Positions 1-5,933 of a DNA stretch of 5,933 nt are shown one piece after another (position 1 is the stretch's first letter; every line of letters begins with the position of its first letter). The position numbers and the translations under genes are program-made. Source of the stretch: an uncultured Bacteroidota bacterium (GTDB lineage Bacteria; Bacteroidota; Bacteroidia; Chitinophagales; Chitinophagaceae); contig CAIVHI010000184.1 of assembly GCA_903905685.1 (NCBI GenBank), positions 1 to 5,933 on the forward strand. Reading direction: 5' to 3'. The notes beneath the pieces were generated by a model, which was not told the DNA's origin, did no database searches, and saw only the letters and a list, made by a program, of their open reading frames with translations.

Positions 1-879
1 CAGTTTTACTGGCCCTATAATGTAACTATGGATACAGCCAACCGACTCTATATAGCCGACCAATACAACCACCGCTGCCGGATGATAAACCTGAACAGCG
101 GAATCGTGTCCACGGTAGCGGGTACAGGGGTGGCAGGATACACCGGCGATGGCGGGCCGGCATCGCTTGCGCAAATCTACTACCCCAACTACGTACATTC
201 TGACCGAGCAGGCAATCTCTACCTTACCGACAATGGAAACCATGTTATTCGGAAAATAAGTACATCTGGTATTATCACCACAATGGCCGGTAACGGCACA
301 CAGGGGTATTCGGGGGATGGTGGGCCAGCTACGGCAGCACAACTCAACTTTCCTGGTGGTGCGGCGTGCGATACCTTCGGCAATCTTTTTATTGCCGACA
401 ATTCGAACAACGTAATTCGTATGGTGGACGTGACAGGCAAAATATCCACCATTGCCGGAAACGGTCTAAATGGGTTTGCCGGCGATGGCGGACCGGCTAT
501 AGATGCCGAATTCAATGATCCGCTCGATATTTCTACCGATTATGCGGGCAATATTTATGTTACCGACTGCCTAAACAATCGGATCCGTAAAATTACACGG
601 CCGGCCACGGGCTTTGTTGCTCCTAAAGTGGAGCTGAAAATGCGGGTTTTCCCTATTCCGGCAAATACGGAACTTCATGTCGAAATGCCGGGAAATGTCG
701 TATGCCAATCCGTTTCCATTCTTGACATTTCAGGAAGCATAGTGCGAAATGTGTTGCTTTCCGGAACGTTTGCCAACATAACCATTCCTATAAAGGGATT
801 GGCGAACGGTGCCTACATTCTGCAAATTAACACAGACGGTAAAACAATGCGCAGCGTGTTTACGGTGACCGGTGATTAA
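1..879 (+). CDS. NHL-repeat beta-propeller protein with C-terminal T9SS sorting domain (5' end missing)
   Basis: The frame is open from base 1 (nine codons lie before the first ATG at 28) and closes with TAA at 877-879, so the true start is upstream and the ATG at 28 is internal. Numbering from that ATG, the protein has NHL-type units with [G/N]xLYxxD at about residues 5-11, 62-68, 118-124 and 174-180. Each is followed by N[H/N]xIRK-like strands, an ST[V/I/M]AG turn and a GDGGPA loop (residues 40, 96 and 152). NHL units fold as beta-propeller blades used for binding, and no catalytic residues are evident. Residues from about 206 (VFPIPAN) to 283 (GAYILQI...VFTVTG) match a type A T9SS C-terminal sorting domain. 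The domain normally directs export through the outer membrane and is then cleaved off. The signal peptide expected at the N-terminus is outside the window. The ligand is unknown. The domain calls are firm; any specific function would be a guess. Confidence 0.9.
   Translation, partial: QFYWPYNVTMDTANRLYIADQYNHRCRMINLNSGIVSTVAGTGVAGYTGDGGPASLAQIYYPNYVHSDRAGNLYLTDNGNHVIRKISTSGIITTMAGNGTQGYSGDGGPATAAQLNFPGGAACDTFGNLFIADNSNNVIRMVDVTGKISTIAGNGLNGFAGDGGPAIDAEFNDPLDISTDYAGNIYVTDCLNNRIRKITRPATGFVAPKVELKMRVFPIPANTELHVEMPGNVVCQSVSILDISGSIVRNVLLSGTFANITIPIKGLANGAYILQINTDGKTMRSVFTVTGD
37..600 (+). repeat. Tandem NHL repeat units, period about 56 codons
   Basis: Units begin near 37, 208, 376 and 544, with lengths of 57, 56 and 56 codons and a partial fourth unit. 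The GDGGPA loops start at 145, 313 and 481, exactly 168 bases apart. The DNA of the units has diverged while the protein motifs remain, so these are old intragenic duplications, not a recent expansion. More units probably lie upstream of the window. Confidence 0.85.
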
Positions 880-955
880 ACTACAGGTCGATGAAATCCA
901 AAAATCAAATTAGTTTGCCCTTTTCTGCTGTCAATCGCCCTACTATCAACGTATT

Positions 956-1141
956 TTAAGTGGGGGGACTTACGTCCATCGGTCGGCTATTGCGGGTGTC
1001 ATTCTGCTCAGTAAGTCCAACGTGGGCGCAATACTGCTCATTTCCTCTTTGGGCATACCCTACCTCAGTCCCAAAGTAGAATTGGGCGCCAACCATGCCA
1101 TCAAGTCGTGTTGCTGCTGCCACAAGCCTAAGGGTGGTCAA
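956..1141 (-). other. Unexplained block with a weak 61-codon reading frame; possible dispersed repeat
   Basis: The minus strand has a 61-codon frame starting with TTG (1139-1141) and ending with TAA (956-958). No A/G-rich ribosome site precedes it. The product would be small and soluble-looking, with an unusual mix (AAATR near the start, FYFGTEVGYAQRG in the middle, DVSPPT at the end), and I recognise no domain. The plus strand over the same bases is also open without an ATG (914-1138, stop TAG 1139-1141), which suggests composition more than coding. The block is more GC-rich than the spacer to its left, and AGTGGG occurs near both edges (959-964 and 1143-1148). Blocks like this between convergent genes are often dispersed repeats that get annotated as small hypothetical proteins. 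That reading is inference, and the block could be a decayed gene. Confidence 0.3.
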
Positions 1142-1159
1142 TAGTGGGAAGTTTGGTGT

Positions 1160-1221
1160 AAAAAATGGTTACGAAGTTGGAACGGGCCATGCGATTGCGG
1201 TCGCATGGCCCGTTCCAACTT
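1160..1221 (-). terminator. Strong hairpin terminator downstream of alaS
   Basis: Bases 1174-1194 and 1201-1221 form a perfect 21-bp inverted repeat around a 6-base loop (TTGCGG). Read on the minus strand, the hairpin begins 13 bases after the alaS stop codon and is followed, after an 8-base spacer, by six Ts (1165-1160). The position fits intrinsic termination of alaS. The T run is short and displaced for a classic terminator. On the plus strand no T run follows, so action on the convergent NHL transcript is doubtful. The same structure could also protect the 3' end of the mRNA. Confidence 0.7.
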
Positions 1222-1234
1222 GTATAGTGAGGCC

Positions 1235-3856
1235 TCAGCACAACTTTTTCACTCCCTCTATTACCTCCTGTAGGCGGGTAGCATCCTGCCCGCCGGCCGT
1301 GGCCAAGGTTTTTTGCCCGCCGCCGCCGCCCTTGATGAGGGGGGCAACGATTTCCTTGATGATTTTGCCGGCATCTAGGCCGCGTGCCGCAACTACCTTT
1401 TCATCTATGCCCACTGCCACAAACGGCTTGCCGTCAATGTTGGCGCACAGTACGATGACGTGGTCGTTCAAGTGGTTTTTAAGGTCTGAGCACAATTTTT
1501 TAAGGATGTCGGCAGAGCCTGCTTGGACGATTTCTCCCACGAAGGTCAGGTCATTGATGATTTGGTCTTTGGTGAGAAGCTCGTTGCGCATGCCCACCAT
1601 GAGGCGTGCCTCCAAGGATTCGATGTGCTTTTCGGCTTTTTCTTTTTCTTCCTGTAGTTTGGCTATCGCTTTTAAGGGGTCTTTTGCGTTTTTGAGTTCG
1701 GCCTTTACAGCGGCCAACAAGTCCAGTTGCTCATTGATGTGGCTCTCGCAAGCCAGGCCGCTCACGGCCTCCATGCGACGAATGCCCGCTGCAACCGCGG
1801 CTTCCGACGTAATCTTGAACAGCCCCAACTCGCCCGTATAGCCCACATGGGTGCCACCGCAGAGCTCGATGGAGTAGTTTTTGTCCATAACGACAACCCG
1901 AACGATGTTGCCGTATTTCTCGCCAAAAAGTGCCATGGCACCCATGGCCACAGCCTCGTCCTTCGGCATCTCGCGGATGACCACTGGAATGTTTTCGCGG
2001 ATTTTGGCATTCACGATGTGTTCGATACGGGCTATTTCATCGTCGGTCACCTTCGCGAAGTGGGAGAAGTCGAAGCGCAGGTAGTCTTGGTTCACCAGCG
2101 AGCCGCGTTGGGCAACGTGGGTACCCAGCACCTGCCTTAATGCTGCATGGAGCAGATGGGTGGCGCTGTGGTGGATGGTGGTTGCGCGGCGTTTGTCGCC
2201 GTCAACCCGTGCAAACAAACCTGCATGAACTTGCTCGGGCAGGGTGTCGGTAAAATGGATGGTGAGGCCGTCTTCCTTCTTGGTATCGGTAATCCGGATG
2301 CGCTCGTTGGGGAAAATCAGTTCGCCCGTATCGCCCACCTGTCCGCCGCTTTCGGCATAGAAGGGGGTGGTGTCGAGCACGATTTGGTACTGTTCCTTAC
2401 CCTTGGAAGCCACTTTCCTGAATTTCACAATGTGCGCTTCTGCTTCAAGTTCGGCATAGCCTACAAAGCCTGCACCTTCGCGGGGTTCCAGCGCTACCCA
2501 GTCGCCGGTATCGAGGGCGGTGGCGGCGCGGCTGCGCGTTTTTTGTTTCTGGAGCTCGGTTTGGAAGCCGTCATTGTCCACCTCCCAGCCCATTTCCCGT
2601 GCTATGAGGTTGGTCAAATCGATGGGGAATCCGTAAGTGTCGTTCAGTTCGAATGCGAATTCGCCGGTAATGGTTTTCGACTGAGAATTATTGTCGGTGT
2701 AGGCGTTGAACCTTTTCAGCCCTTTCTCCAAGGTGCGCAAAAACGCTTCTTCCTCTTCCATGATGACGCGCGACACGAAGTCGGCCTGGCGGGTGAGTTC
2801 GGGGAATACCTCGGCAAATTGCACTGCGAGGTATGGTACGAGCTTGTGAAGGAGCGGTTGTTTGTAGTCGAGGTACGAGAAATAGTACCTTACGGCTCTA
2901 CGCAATATTCTACGTATCACGTAACCTGCGCCGGTGTTGGACGGCAACTGGCCGTCGGCAATGGTAAAACTTATGGCACGAATGTGGTCGGCCAGTACGC
3001 GGAAGGCAATGTCTCGGCGGTTGTCGGTAAAACCGTAGTTCTGGCCCGTGATTTTTTCGATGACGGCAATGGTGCCGGTAAAAATGTCGGTGTCGTAGTT
3101 GCTCTGTTTGCCTTGCAGCACCCGCACAAGTCGTTCCAGACCCATGCCTGTATCCACGTGTTGCGCAGGGAGGGGTTGCAGGGTGCCGTCTTTCAGGCGG
3201 TTGAACTCCATGAATACATTGTTCCAAATCTCGATGACCTGCGGATGGTCGGCATTCACCAACAAGCTGCCTTCGGTAAGGGCGCGTTCATGGTCGGTTC
3301 GGCAATCCACGTGTATTTCGGAGCAAGGGCCGCAAGGGCCGGTATCGCCCATTTCCCAGAAGTTGTCTTTTTTGCTACCCAGCAAAATGCGGTCTTCGGC
3401 CACAATGGCCCTCCAATATTGGTAAGCCTCCTCGTCTTTCGGAAGGTTCTCACCGGGGTCGCCCCCAAATACGGTCACATAGAGGCGGTCTTTGGGGATG
3501 CCATACACATCGTGCAGCAGTTCCCAACTCCAATGGATGGCTTCTTTTTTGAAGTAGTCGCCAAAGCTCCAGTTGCCCAGCATCTCGAACATCGTGTGGT
3601 GGTAGGTGTCTACACCCACTTCTTCCAAGTCGTTGTGCTTGCCACTCACCCTCAGGCACTTTTGCGTGTCGGCAATACGCGTGTTGTTGGGAGTTGCGTT
3701 ACCCAGAAAAAAGTCCTTGAACTGGTTCATGCCCGCATTGGTGAACAGCAGGGTCGGGTCGTTTTTGACCACGATGGGTGCCGAAGGCACGATTTCATGT
3801 CCTTTACTGCGGAAAAAATCCAAGAATGTGCGGCGTATCTGGTTGGCGGTAAGCAT
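1235..3856 (-). CDS. alaS: Alanyl-tRNA synthetase
   Basis: This cytoplasmic class II enzyme charges tRNA-Ala using alanine and ATP. The 873 residues are the normal full length (E. coli has 876). The N-terminal catalytic core shows TLLFTNAGMNQFKDFF (35-50), CLRVSGKHNDLEEVG (67-81), HHTMFEMLGNWSFGDYFKK (86-104) and the motif 3 segment DTGMGLERL (235-243). N307 in the SNTGAGYVIRRILRR segment and D406 in NDTYGFP probably correspond to the E. coli residues that read the G3:U70 pair. The editing domain that removes mischarged serine or glycine has its zinc ligands intact: HSATH (H563, H567) and CGGTH (C666, H670). A charged helical stretch near 705-760 leads into the C-Ala domain with its glycine-rich GGGGGQ (843-848) and AGGQDA. 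The start at 3856 gives the family's usual N-terminus (QIRRTFLDFFRSKGH). Only A/T-rich sequence and no Shine-Dalgarno precedes it, as is common in Bacteroidota. The gene is transcribed alone: convergent with the NHL gene and divergent from the DUF4175-like gene. Confidence 0.98.
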   Translation of the reverse strand: MLTANQIRRTFLDFFRSKGHEIVPSAPIVVKNDPTLLFTNAGMNQFKDFFLGNATPNNTRIADTQKCLRVSGKHNDLEEVGVDTYHHTMFEMLGNWSFGDYFKKEAIHWSWELLHDVYGIPKDRLYVTVFGGDPGENLPKDEEAYQYWRAIVAEDRILLGSKKDNFWEMGDTGPCGPCSEIHVDCRTDHERALTEGSLLVNADHPQVIEIWNNVFMEFNRLKDGTLQPLPAQHVDTGMGLERLVRVLQGKQSNYDTDIFTGTIAVIEKITGQNYGFTDNRRDIAFRVLADHIRAISFTIADGQLPSNTGAGYVIRRILRRAVRYYFSYLDYKQPLLHKLVPYLAVQFAEVFPELTRQADFVSRVIMEEEEAFLRTLEKGLKRFNAYTDNNSQSKTITGEFAFELNDTYGFPIDLTNLIAREMGWEVDNDGFQTELQKQKTRSRAATALDTGDWVALEPREGAGFVGYAELEAEAHIVKFRKVASKGKEQYQIVLDTTPFYAESGGQVGDTGELIFPNERIRITDTKKEDGLTIHFTDTLPEQVHAGLFARVDGDKRRATTIHHSATHLLHAALRQVLGTHVAQRGSLVNQDYLRFDFSHFAKVTDDEIARIEHIVNAKIRENIPVVIREMPKDEAVAMGAMALFGEKYGNIVRVVVMDKNYSIELCGGTHVGYTGELGLFKITSEAAVAAGIRRMEAVSGLACESHINEQLDLLAAVKAELKNAKDPLKAIAKLQEEKEKAEKHIESLEARLMVGMRNELLTKDQIINDLTFVGEIVQAGSADILKKLCSDLKNHLNDHVIVLCANIDGKPFVAVGIDEKVVAARGLDAGKIIKEIVAPLIKGGGGGQKTLATAGGQDATRLQEVIEGVKKLC

Positions 3857-3879
3857 TAGGCTGTAAAAATGTATGGCTG

Positions 3880-3887
3880 CAAAAGTA
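3880..3887 (-). promoter_or_regulatory. Likely alaS promoter, Bacteroidota -7 box
   Basis: On the minus strand these bases read TACTTTTG, a full match to the Bacteroidota housekeeping -7 consensus TAnnTTTG. The alaS start codon lies 23 bases downstream, implying a leader of roughly 15-20 bases. No TTTG-like -33 element sits 19-20 bases upstream. A short inverted repeat (3904-3918) occupies that position instead. An 8-base match of this degeneracy can occur by chance, so the call rests mostly on position. Confidence 0.45.
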
Positions 3888-3903
3888 AGCCAAGCCGCCT
3901 AAA

Positions 3904-3918
3904 GTTGCTTGCGGCAAC
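3904..3918. promoter_or_regulatory. Small inverted repeat at the -33 position of the alaS promoter
   Basis: GTTGC and GCAAC form a perfect 5-bp stem around a TTGCG loop. It lies 16-31 bases upstream of the putative alaS -7 box, where a -33 element would be expected. It could be an operator half-site pair, but the stem is short and no regulator is known. It shares its loop with the other hairpins in this window. Confidence 0.25.
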
Positions 3919-3940
3919 ATCGGCCATCCCGAAGGCAGGC

Positions 3941-3973
3941 TTTGCAGGTGCATGTAGACGAATTTAACCTTTC
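3941..3973 (+). promoter_or_regulatory. Weak plus-strand promoter candidate for the DUF4175-like gene
   Basis: TTTG (3941-3944) is followed after 20 bases by TAACCTTTC (3965-3973), an imperfect version of the Bacteroidota pair TTTG / TAnnTTTG. The downstream box departs from consensus in spacing and in its last base. If used, transcription would start near 3980 and give a leader of about 90 bases carrying the 3992-4032 hairpins. No better match is visible before the start codon at 4072. Confidence 0.25.
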
Positions 3974-3991
3974 AGAAGTCGAAAAACCGGC

Positions 3992-4032
3992 TAACTTGCG
4001 TTAACGTCGAGTTGTGGCATTGCGTGCCACGA
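3992..4032 (+). other. Two small hairpins in the presumed leader of the DUF4175-like gene
   Basis: Bases 3992-3995 pair with 4000-4003 (TAAC/GTTA) around TTGC. Bases 4012-4019 pair with 4025-4032 (TTGTGGCA/TGCCACGA, including one G-T pair) around TTGCG. A further possible pairing, ATAGCC (4036-4041) with GGCTAT (4061-4066), would bring structure right up to the start codon at 4072. These may influence translation. None resembles a known riboswitch, and no T run follows, so they are not terminators. Confidence 0.35.
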
Positions 4033-4071
4033 GGCATAGCCATATCGGCAACCTCCGCGAGGCTATATATT

Positions 4072-5933
4072 ATGAACGATTACGAAAGGCTGATATCGAG
4101 GCTGGATGCTTTCATCAGGAAGTACTATGCCAATATGGTGATACGCGGAACGCTCGTGTTTCTGAGTTGCTTGTGCCTGTTTTTCCTCACGGCGAGCGTC
4201 AGTGAGTATTATTTCTACCTGCCGGTGTGGGTACGCATGGGTGTGATGGGGGTTTTCATGGTTTTGGGCACGGCTGCCTTGGTGGCTTGGGTGGCGGTGC
4301 CGCTCACCAAAATGGTGCGTTTGGGCAAAGTCATCTCCCACGACCGGGCGGCTTCCATCATAGGGGCTCATTTCCCCGAAATCAGCGACAAACTGCTGAA
4401 CATTTTGCAATTGAAGCGGTCGGTGTCCGATTCTGAGAGCCGTGAGCTTGCCGAGGCCAGCATCAACCAAAAAATAAGCCGGATATCGGTGGTGCCATTC
4501 AATAATGCCGTAGACCTCTCTAGGAACCGAAGGTATCTGCCGTATTTGCTCCCTTCAGTGTTGGTCATCATCCTGATATTCGTATTCGCCCCCAATATTT
4601 TCAGCGAAAGCTCCAAGCGGCTGCTTGCGCCAGCAACGCCATTCGAGAAGCCGGCCCCATTCAATTTCGTCGTCAAGAACCCGAACCTGAACGCCGTCAA
4701 AAACGGGGATTTTGTGCTGACTATTGAGGTGACCGGTAACAGCCTGCCTGCGGAGGTGTTCTTGGAGACTGCCGACGAGCGCATCCCCATGCAGCCCGAA
4801 GACAAGCATTCGTTTCAGTACACCTTTAGAAACCTCACTACTGCGGTGCCCTTCAGGTTTTGGGCGGCAGGCTTCCGGTCTCAACCTTATACCCTGAATG
4901 TACTCCAAAAGCCGATACTCAAGGCATTCAAAGTCCAAATTACCTACCCCGCATATACCGGCATGAAAAACGAGGTGCGTACCAGTCTCGGCGACATGAC
5001 TTTGCCTGTGGGTACGTATGTAGACTGGGGCATGGCCACCGAATTTACCGACAATGCCGCCATCCGCTTTGGCGACGGTGCACCGTCGCCTTTCATGAAG
5101 AGCGCTACGCTGTTTGCCGGCCGTTTCCGGTTTATGAACGATACCGCCTATTCGATATTGCTAATGAATCATGCATCAGGCGTCTCCGACAGTTTCAACT
5201 ACCGTGTGCAAGTGATACCCGACCAATATCCGGTAGTGAGGATACAGCAATTTAAAGACTCCATTACAGGCAAACAAATCCTGATTACGGGTACGGCGGG
5301 CGACGACTACGGCATCTCCAAGTTGACTTTTAACTATGAAATCACCGAAAAGGAAAAGAAGGTTGCCGGCAAGAGTATCCCCATTACGTTCATCCCCGGC
5401 ACCCTCGCCAACTTCCAACAGTACTTCGACATAGGCAGCCTGAGCCTGCTGCCCGGACAAAGCCTGAACTACTATGTGGAGGCCTGGGACAACGACGGCG
5501 TGCACGGCAGCAAGGCATCGCGCAGCGAGATGATGAGCTATAGGATGTATGACGCCAAACAGATAGACTCGGCCATCAACGAAAACTCTAGGCAAATCAA
5601 CTCGGGCATCAGCAATTCGGCAGAAAAGACCAACCAGTTGCAGAGCGAGTATAAGGACCTGCAAACCAAAATGTTGCAAAGTGAAAACATGGATTGGGAC
5701 CGGCAGCAGAACCTGCAGGAGATGATGAACAAGCAGAATGAGCTGAAAACGCAGCTGGAAAACATCAAACAGCGGTTTGAAGAACAAAAAAAGCAGAGCG
5801 AGCAGAAAAACTACAGCGACAATGTGAAGGAAAAACAACAAGACCTGGAAAAGCAGATGGACAATCTGCTGAATAAGGAATTGAAAGAACAGCTGGACAA
5901 ACTGCGTGAATTGATGCAGAAACTCAACAAAGA
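4072..5933 (+). CDS. DUF4175-like membrane and coiled-coil protein (3' end missing)
   Basis: The frame runs open from ATG at 4072 to the window edge: 620 codons plus two bases, with no stop. It resembles DUF4175-family proteins of Bacteroidota, which typically exceed 1,000 residues, so roughly half is probably visible. Residues 21-42 and 50-78 are two hydrophobic helices, followed by a basic/amphipathic linker (79-150) and a third helix at about 155-175. Residues 180-490 look like extracytoplasmic beta-rich (Ig-like) domains, with phrases such as ITYPAYTG (290-297) and YYVEAWDNDG (467-476) typical of the family. From about 495 the sequence becomes a Q/E/K-rich heptad-like coiled coil (LQEMMNKQNELKTQLENIK, then LEKQMDNLLNKELKEQLDKL) that continues off the end. 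The start is the first in-frame ATG after a stop at 3955-3957. It lies in AT-rich sequence without a Shine-Dalgarno. The family's role is unknown; a structural or scaffolding role in the inner membrane/periplasm is inference. It diverges from alaS and may head a plus-strand operon outside the window. Confidence 0.88.
   Translation, partial: MNDYERLISRLDAFIRKYYANMVIRGTLVFLSCLCLFFLTASVSEYYFYLPVWVRMGVMGVFMVLGTAALVAWVAVPLTKMVRLGKVISHDRAASIIGAHFPEISDKLLNILQLKRSVSDSESRELAEASINQKISRISVVPFNNAVDLSRNRRYLPYLLPSVLVIILIFVFAPNIFSESSKRLLAPATPFEKPAPFNFVVKNPNLNAVKNGDFVLTIEVTGNSLPAEVFLETADERIPMQPEDKHSFQYTFRNLTTAVPFRFWAAGFRSQPYTLNVLQKPILKAFKVQITYPAYTGMKNEVRTSLGDMTLPVGTYVDWGMATEFTDNAAIRFGDGAPSPFMKSATLFAGRFRFMNDTAYSILLMNHASGVSDSFNYRVQVIPDQYPVVRIQQFKDSITGKQILITGTAGDDYGISKLTFNYEITEKEKKVAGKSIPITFIPGTLANFQQYFDIGSLSLLPGQSLNYYVEAWDNDGVHGSKASRSEMMSYRMYDAKQIDSAINENSRQINSGISNSAEKTNQLQSEYKDLQTKMLQSENMDWDRQQNLQEMMNKQNELKTQLENIKQRFEEQKKQSEQKNYSDNVKEKQQDLEKQMDNLLNKELKEQLDKLRELMQKLNK

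Larger units (their letters stand above)
880..1234. other. Intergenic gap between convergent genes
   Basis: This 355-base gap separates the stop of the NHL gene from the stop of alaS. Its first part (880-955) is AT-rich and shows only a 4-bp hairpin (906-917), so I see no convincing terminator for the NHL gene. The middle (956-1141) is the unexplained block listed separately. The last part (1142-1234) holds the strong alaS terminator hairpin. No RNA gene is recognisable. Confidence 0.7.

Noticed and set aside
219..515. 98-codon minus-strand frame with a repeated AGPPSP pattern
   Set aside because: The pattern is the reverse complement of the NHL GDGGPA loops, so it is a shadow of the plus-strand repeats.
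37..600. Regularly spaced repeats as a possible CRISPR-like array
   Set aside because: The repeats are in frame, diverged at the DNA level and encode NHL propeller blades.
959..1148. AGTGGG at both ends of the 956-1141 block as target-site duplication of an insertion
   Set aside because: Six bases of low-complexity sequence without terminal inverted repeats or a transposase are not enough to call a mobile element.
1095..1841. 248-codon plus-strand frame covering the alaS 3' end and the terminator hairpin
   Set aside because: It overlaps the intact C-terminal part of alaS and reads through the perfect hairpin. Its composition is unlike a real protein.
2147..3859. 570-codon open frame on the plus strand, antisense to alaS
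   Set aside because: It lies wholly opposite a textbook-complete alaS, its product resembles no family, and long antisense frames are common opposite GC-biased codons. It is a shadow.
4063..4938. Overlapping minus-strand frames opposite the start of the DUF4175-like gene
   Set aside because: The plus-strand frame is continuous, has coherent membrane helices and matches a family. The minus frames overlap one another and have no recognisable content.
5176..5841. 221-codon minus-strand frame with hydrophobic stretches (LLFLFFKPLF type)
   Set aside because: It is antisense to the coiled-coil part of the DUF4175-like gene. Reverse complements of Q/E/K-rich codons read as L/F/V, which creates false membrane segments.

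Overview
The window looks like an ordinary chromosomal stretch from a member of the Bacteroidota, probably near the Chitinophagia/Cytophagia. The evidence is a secreted NHL-repeat protein with a C-terminal type IX secretion (T9SS) sorting domain, an alanyl-tRNA synthetase of Bacteroidota type, a DUF4175-like membrane/coiled-coil protein of a kind known mainly from this phylum, and a promoter element of the Bacteroidota TAnnTTTG type instead of an E. coli-like -10 box. No closer placement can be supported from sequence alone.

Layout. Bases 1-879 (+) hold the 3' part of an NHL-repeat (beta-propeller) gene whose start lies outside the window. Bases 880-1234 are a gene-free gap between two convergent genes. 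The gap holds an unexplained GC-richer block (956-1141) with a weak TTG-initiated 61-codon reading frame, followed by a striking 21-bp perfect hairpin with a short T run that should terminate alaS. Bases 1235-3856 (-) are a complete alaS. Bases 3857-4071 are a divergent intergenic region carrying a likely alaS -7 promoter box, a weak plus-strand promoter candidate and three small hairpins. Bases 4072-5933 (+) are the first 620 codons of a large DUF4175-like gene that is still open at the window edge.

How the genes relate. They do not form one operon. The NHL gene and alaS converge, while alaS and the DUF4175-like gene diverge. alaS is housekeeping translation, the NHL/T9SS protein is an exported or surface protein, and the DUF4175-like protein is an envelope protein of unknown role. 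I see no mobile element, CRISPR array, tRNA, rRNA or phage gene, and no convincing new multi-gene system. The least explained signals are in the non-coding DNA: four hairpins that all present TTGC(G) in the loop, and the 956-1141 block, which may be a dispersed repeat.
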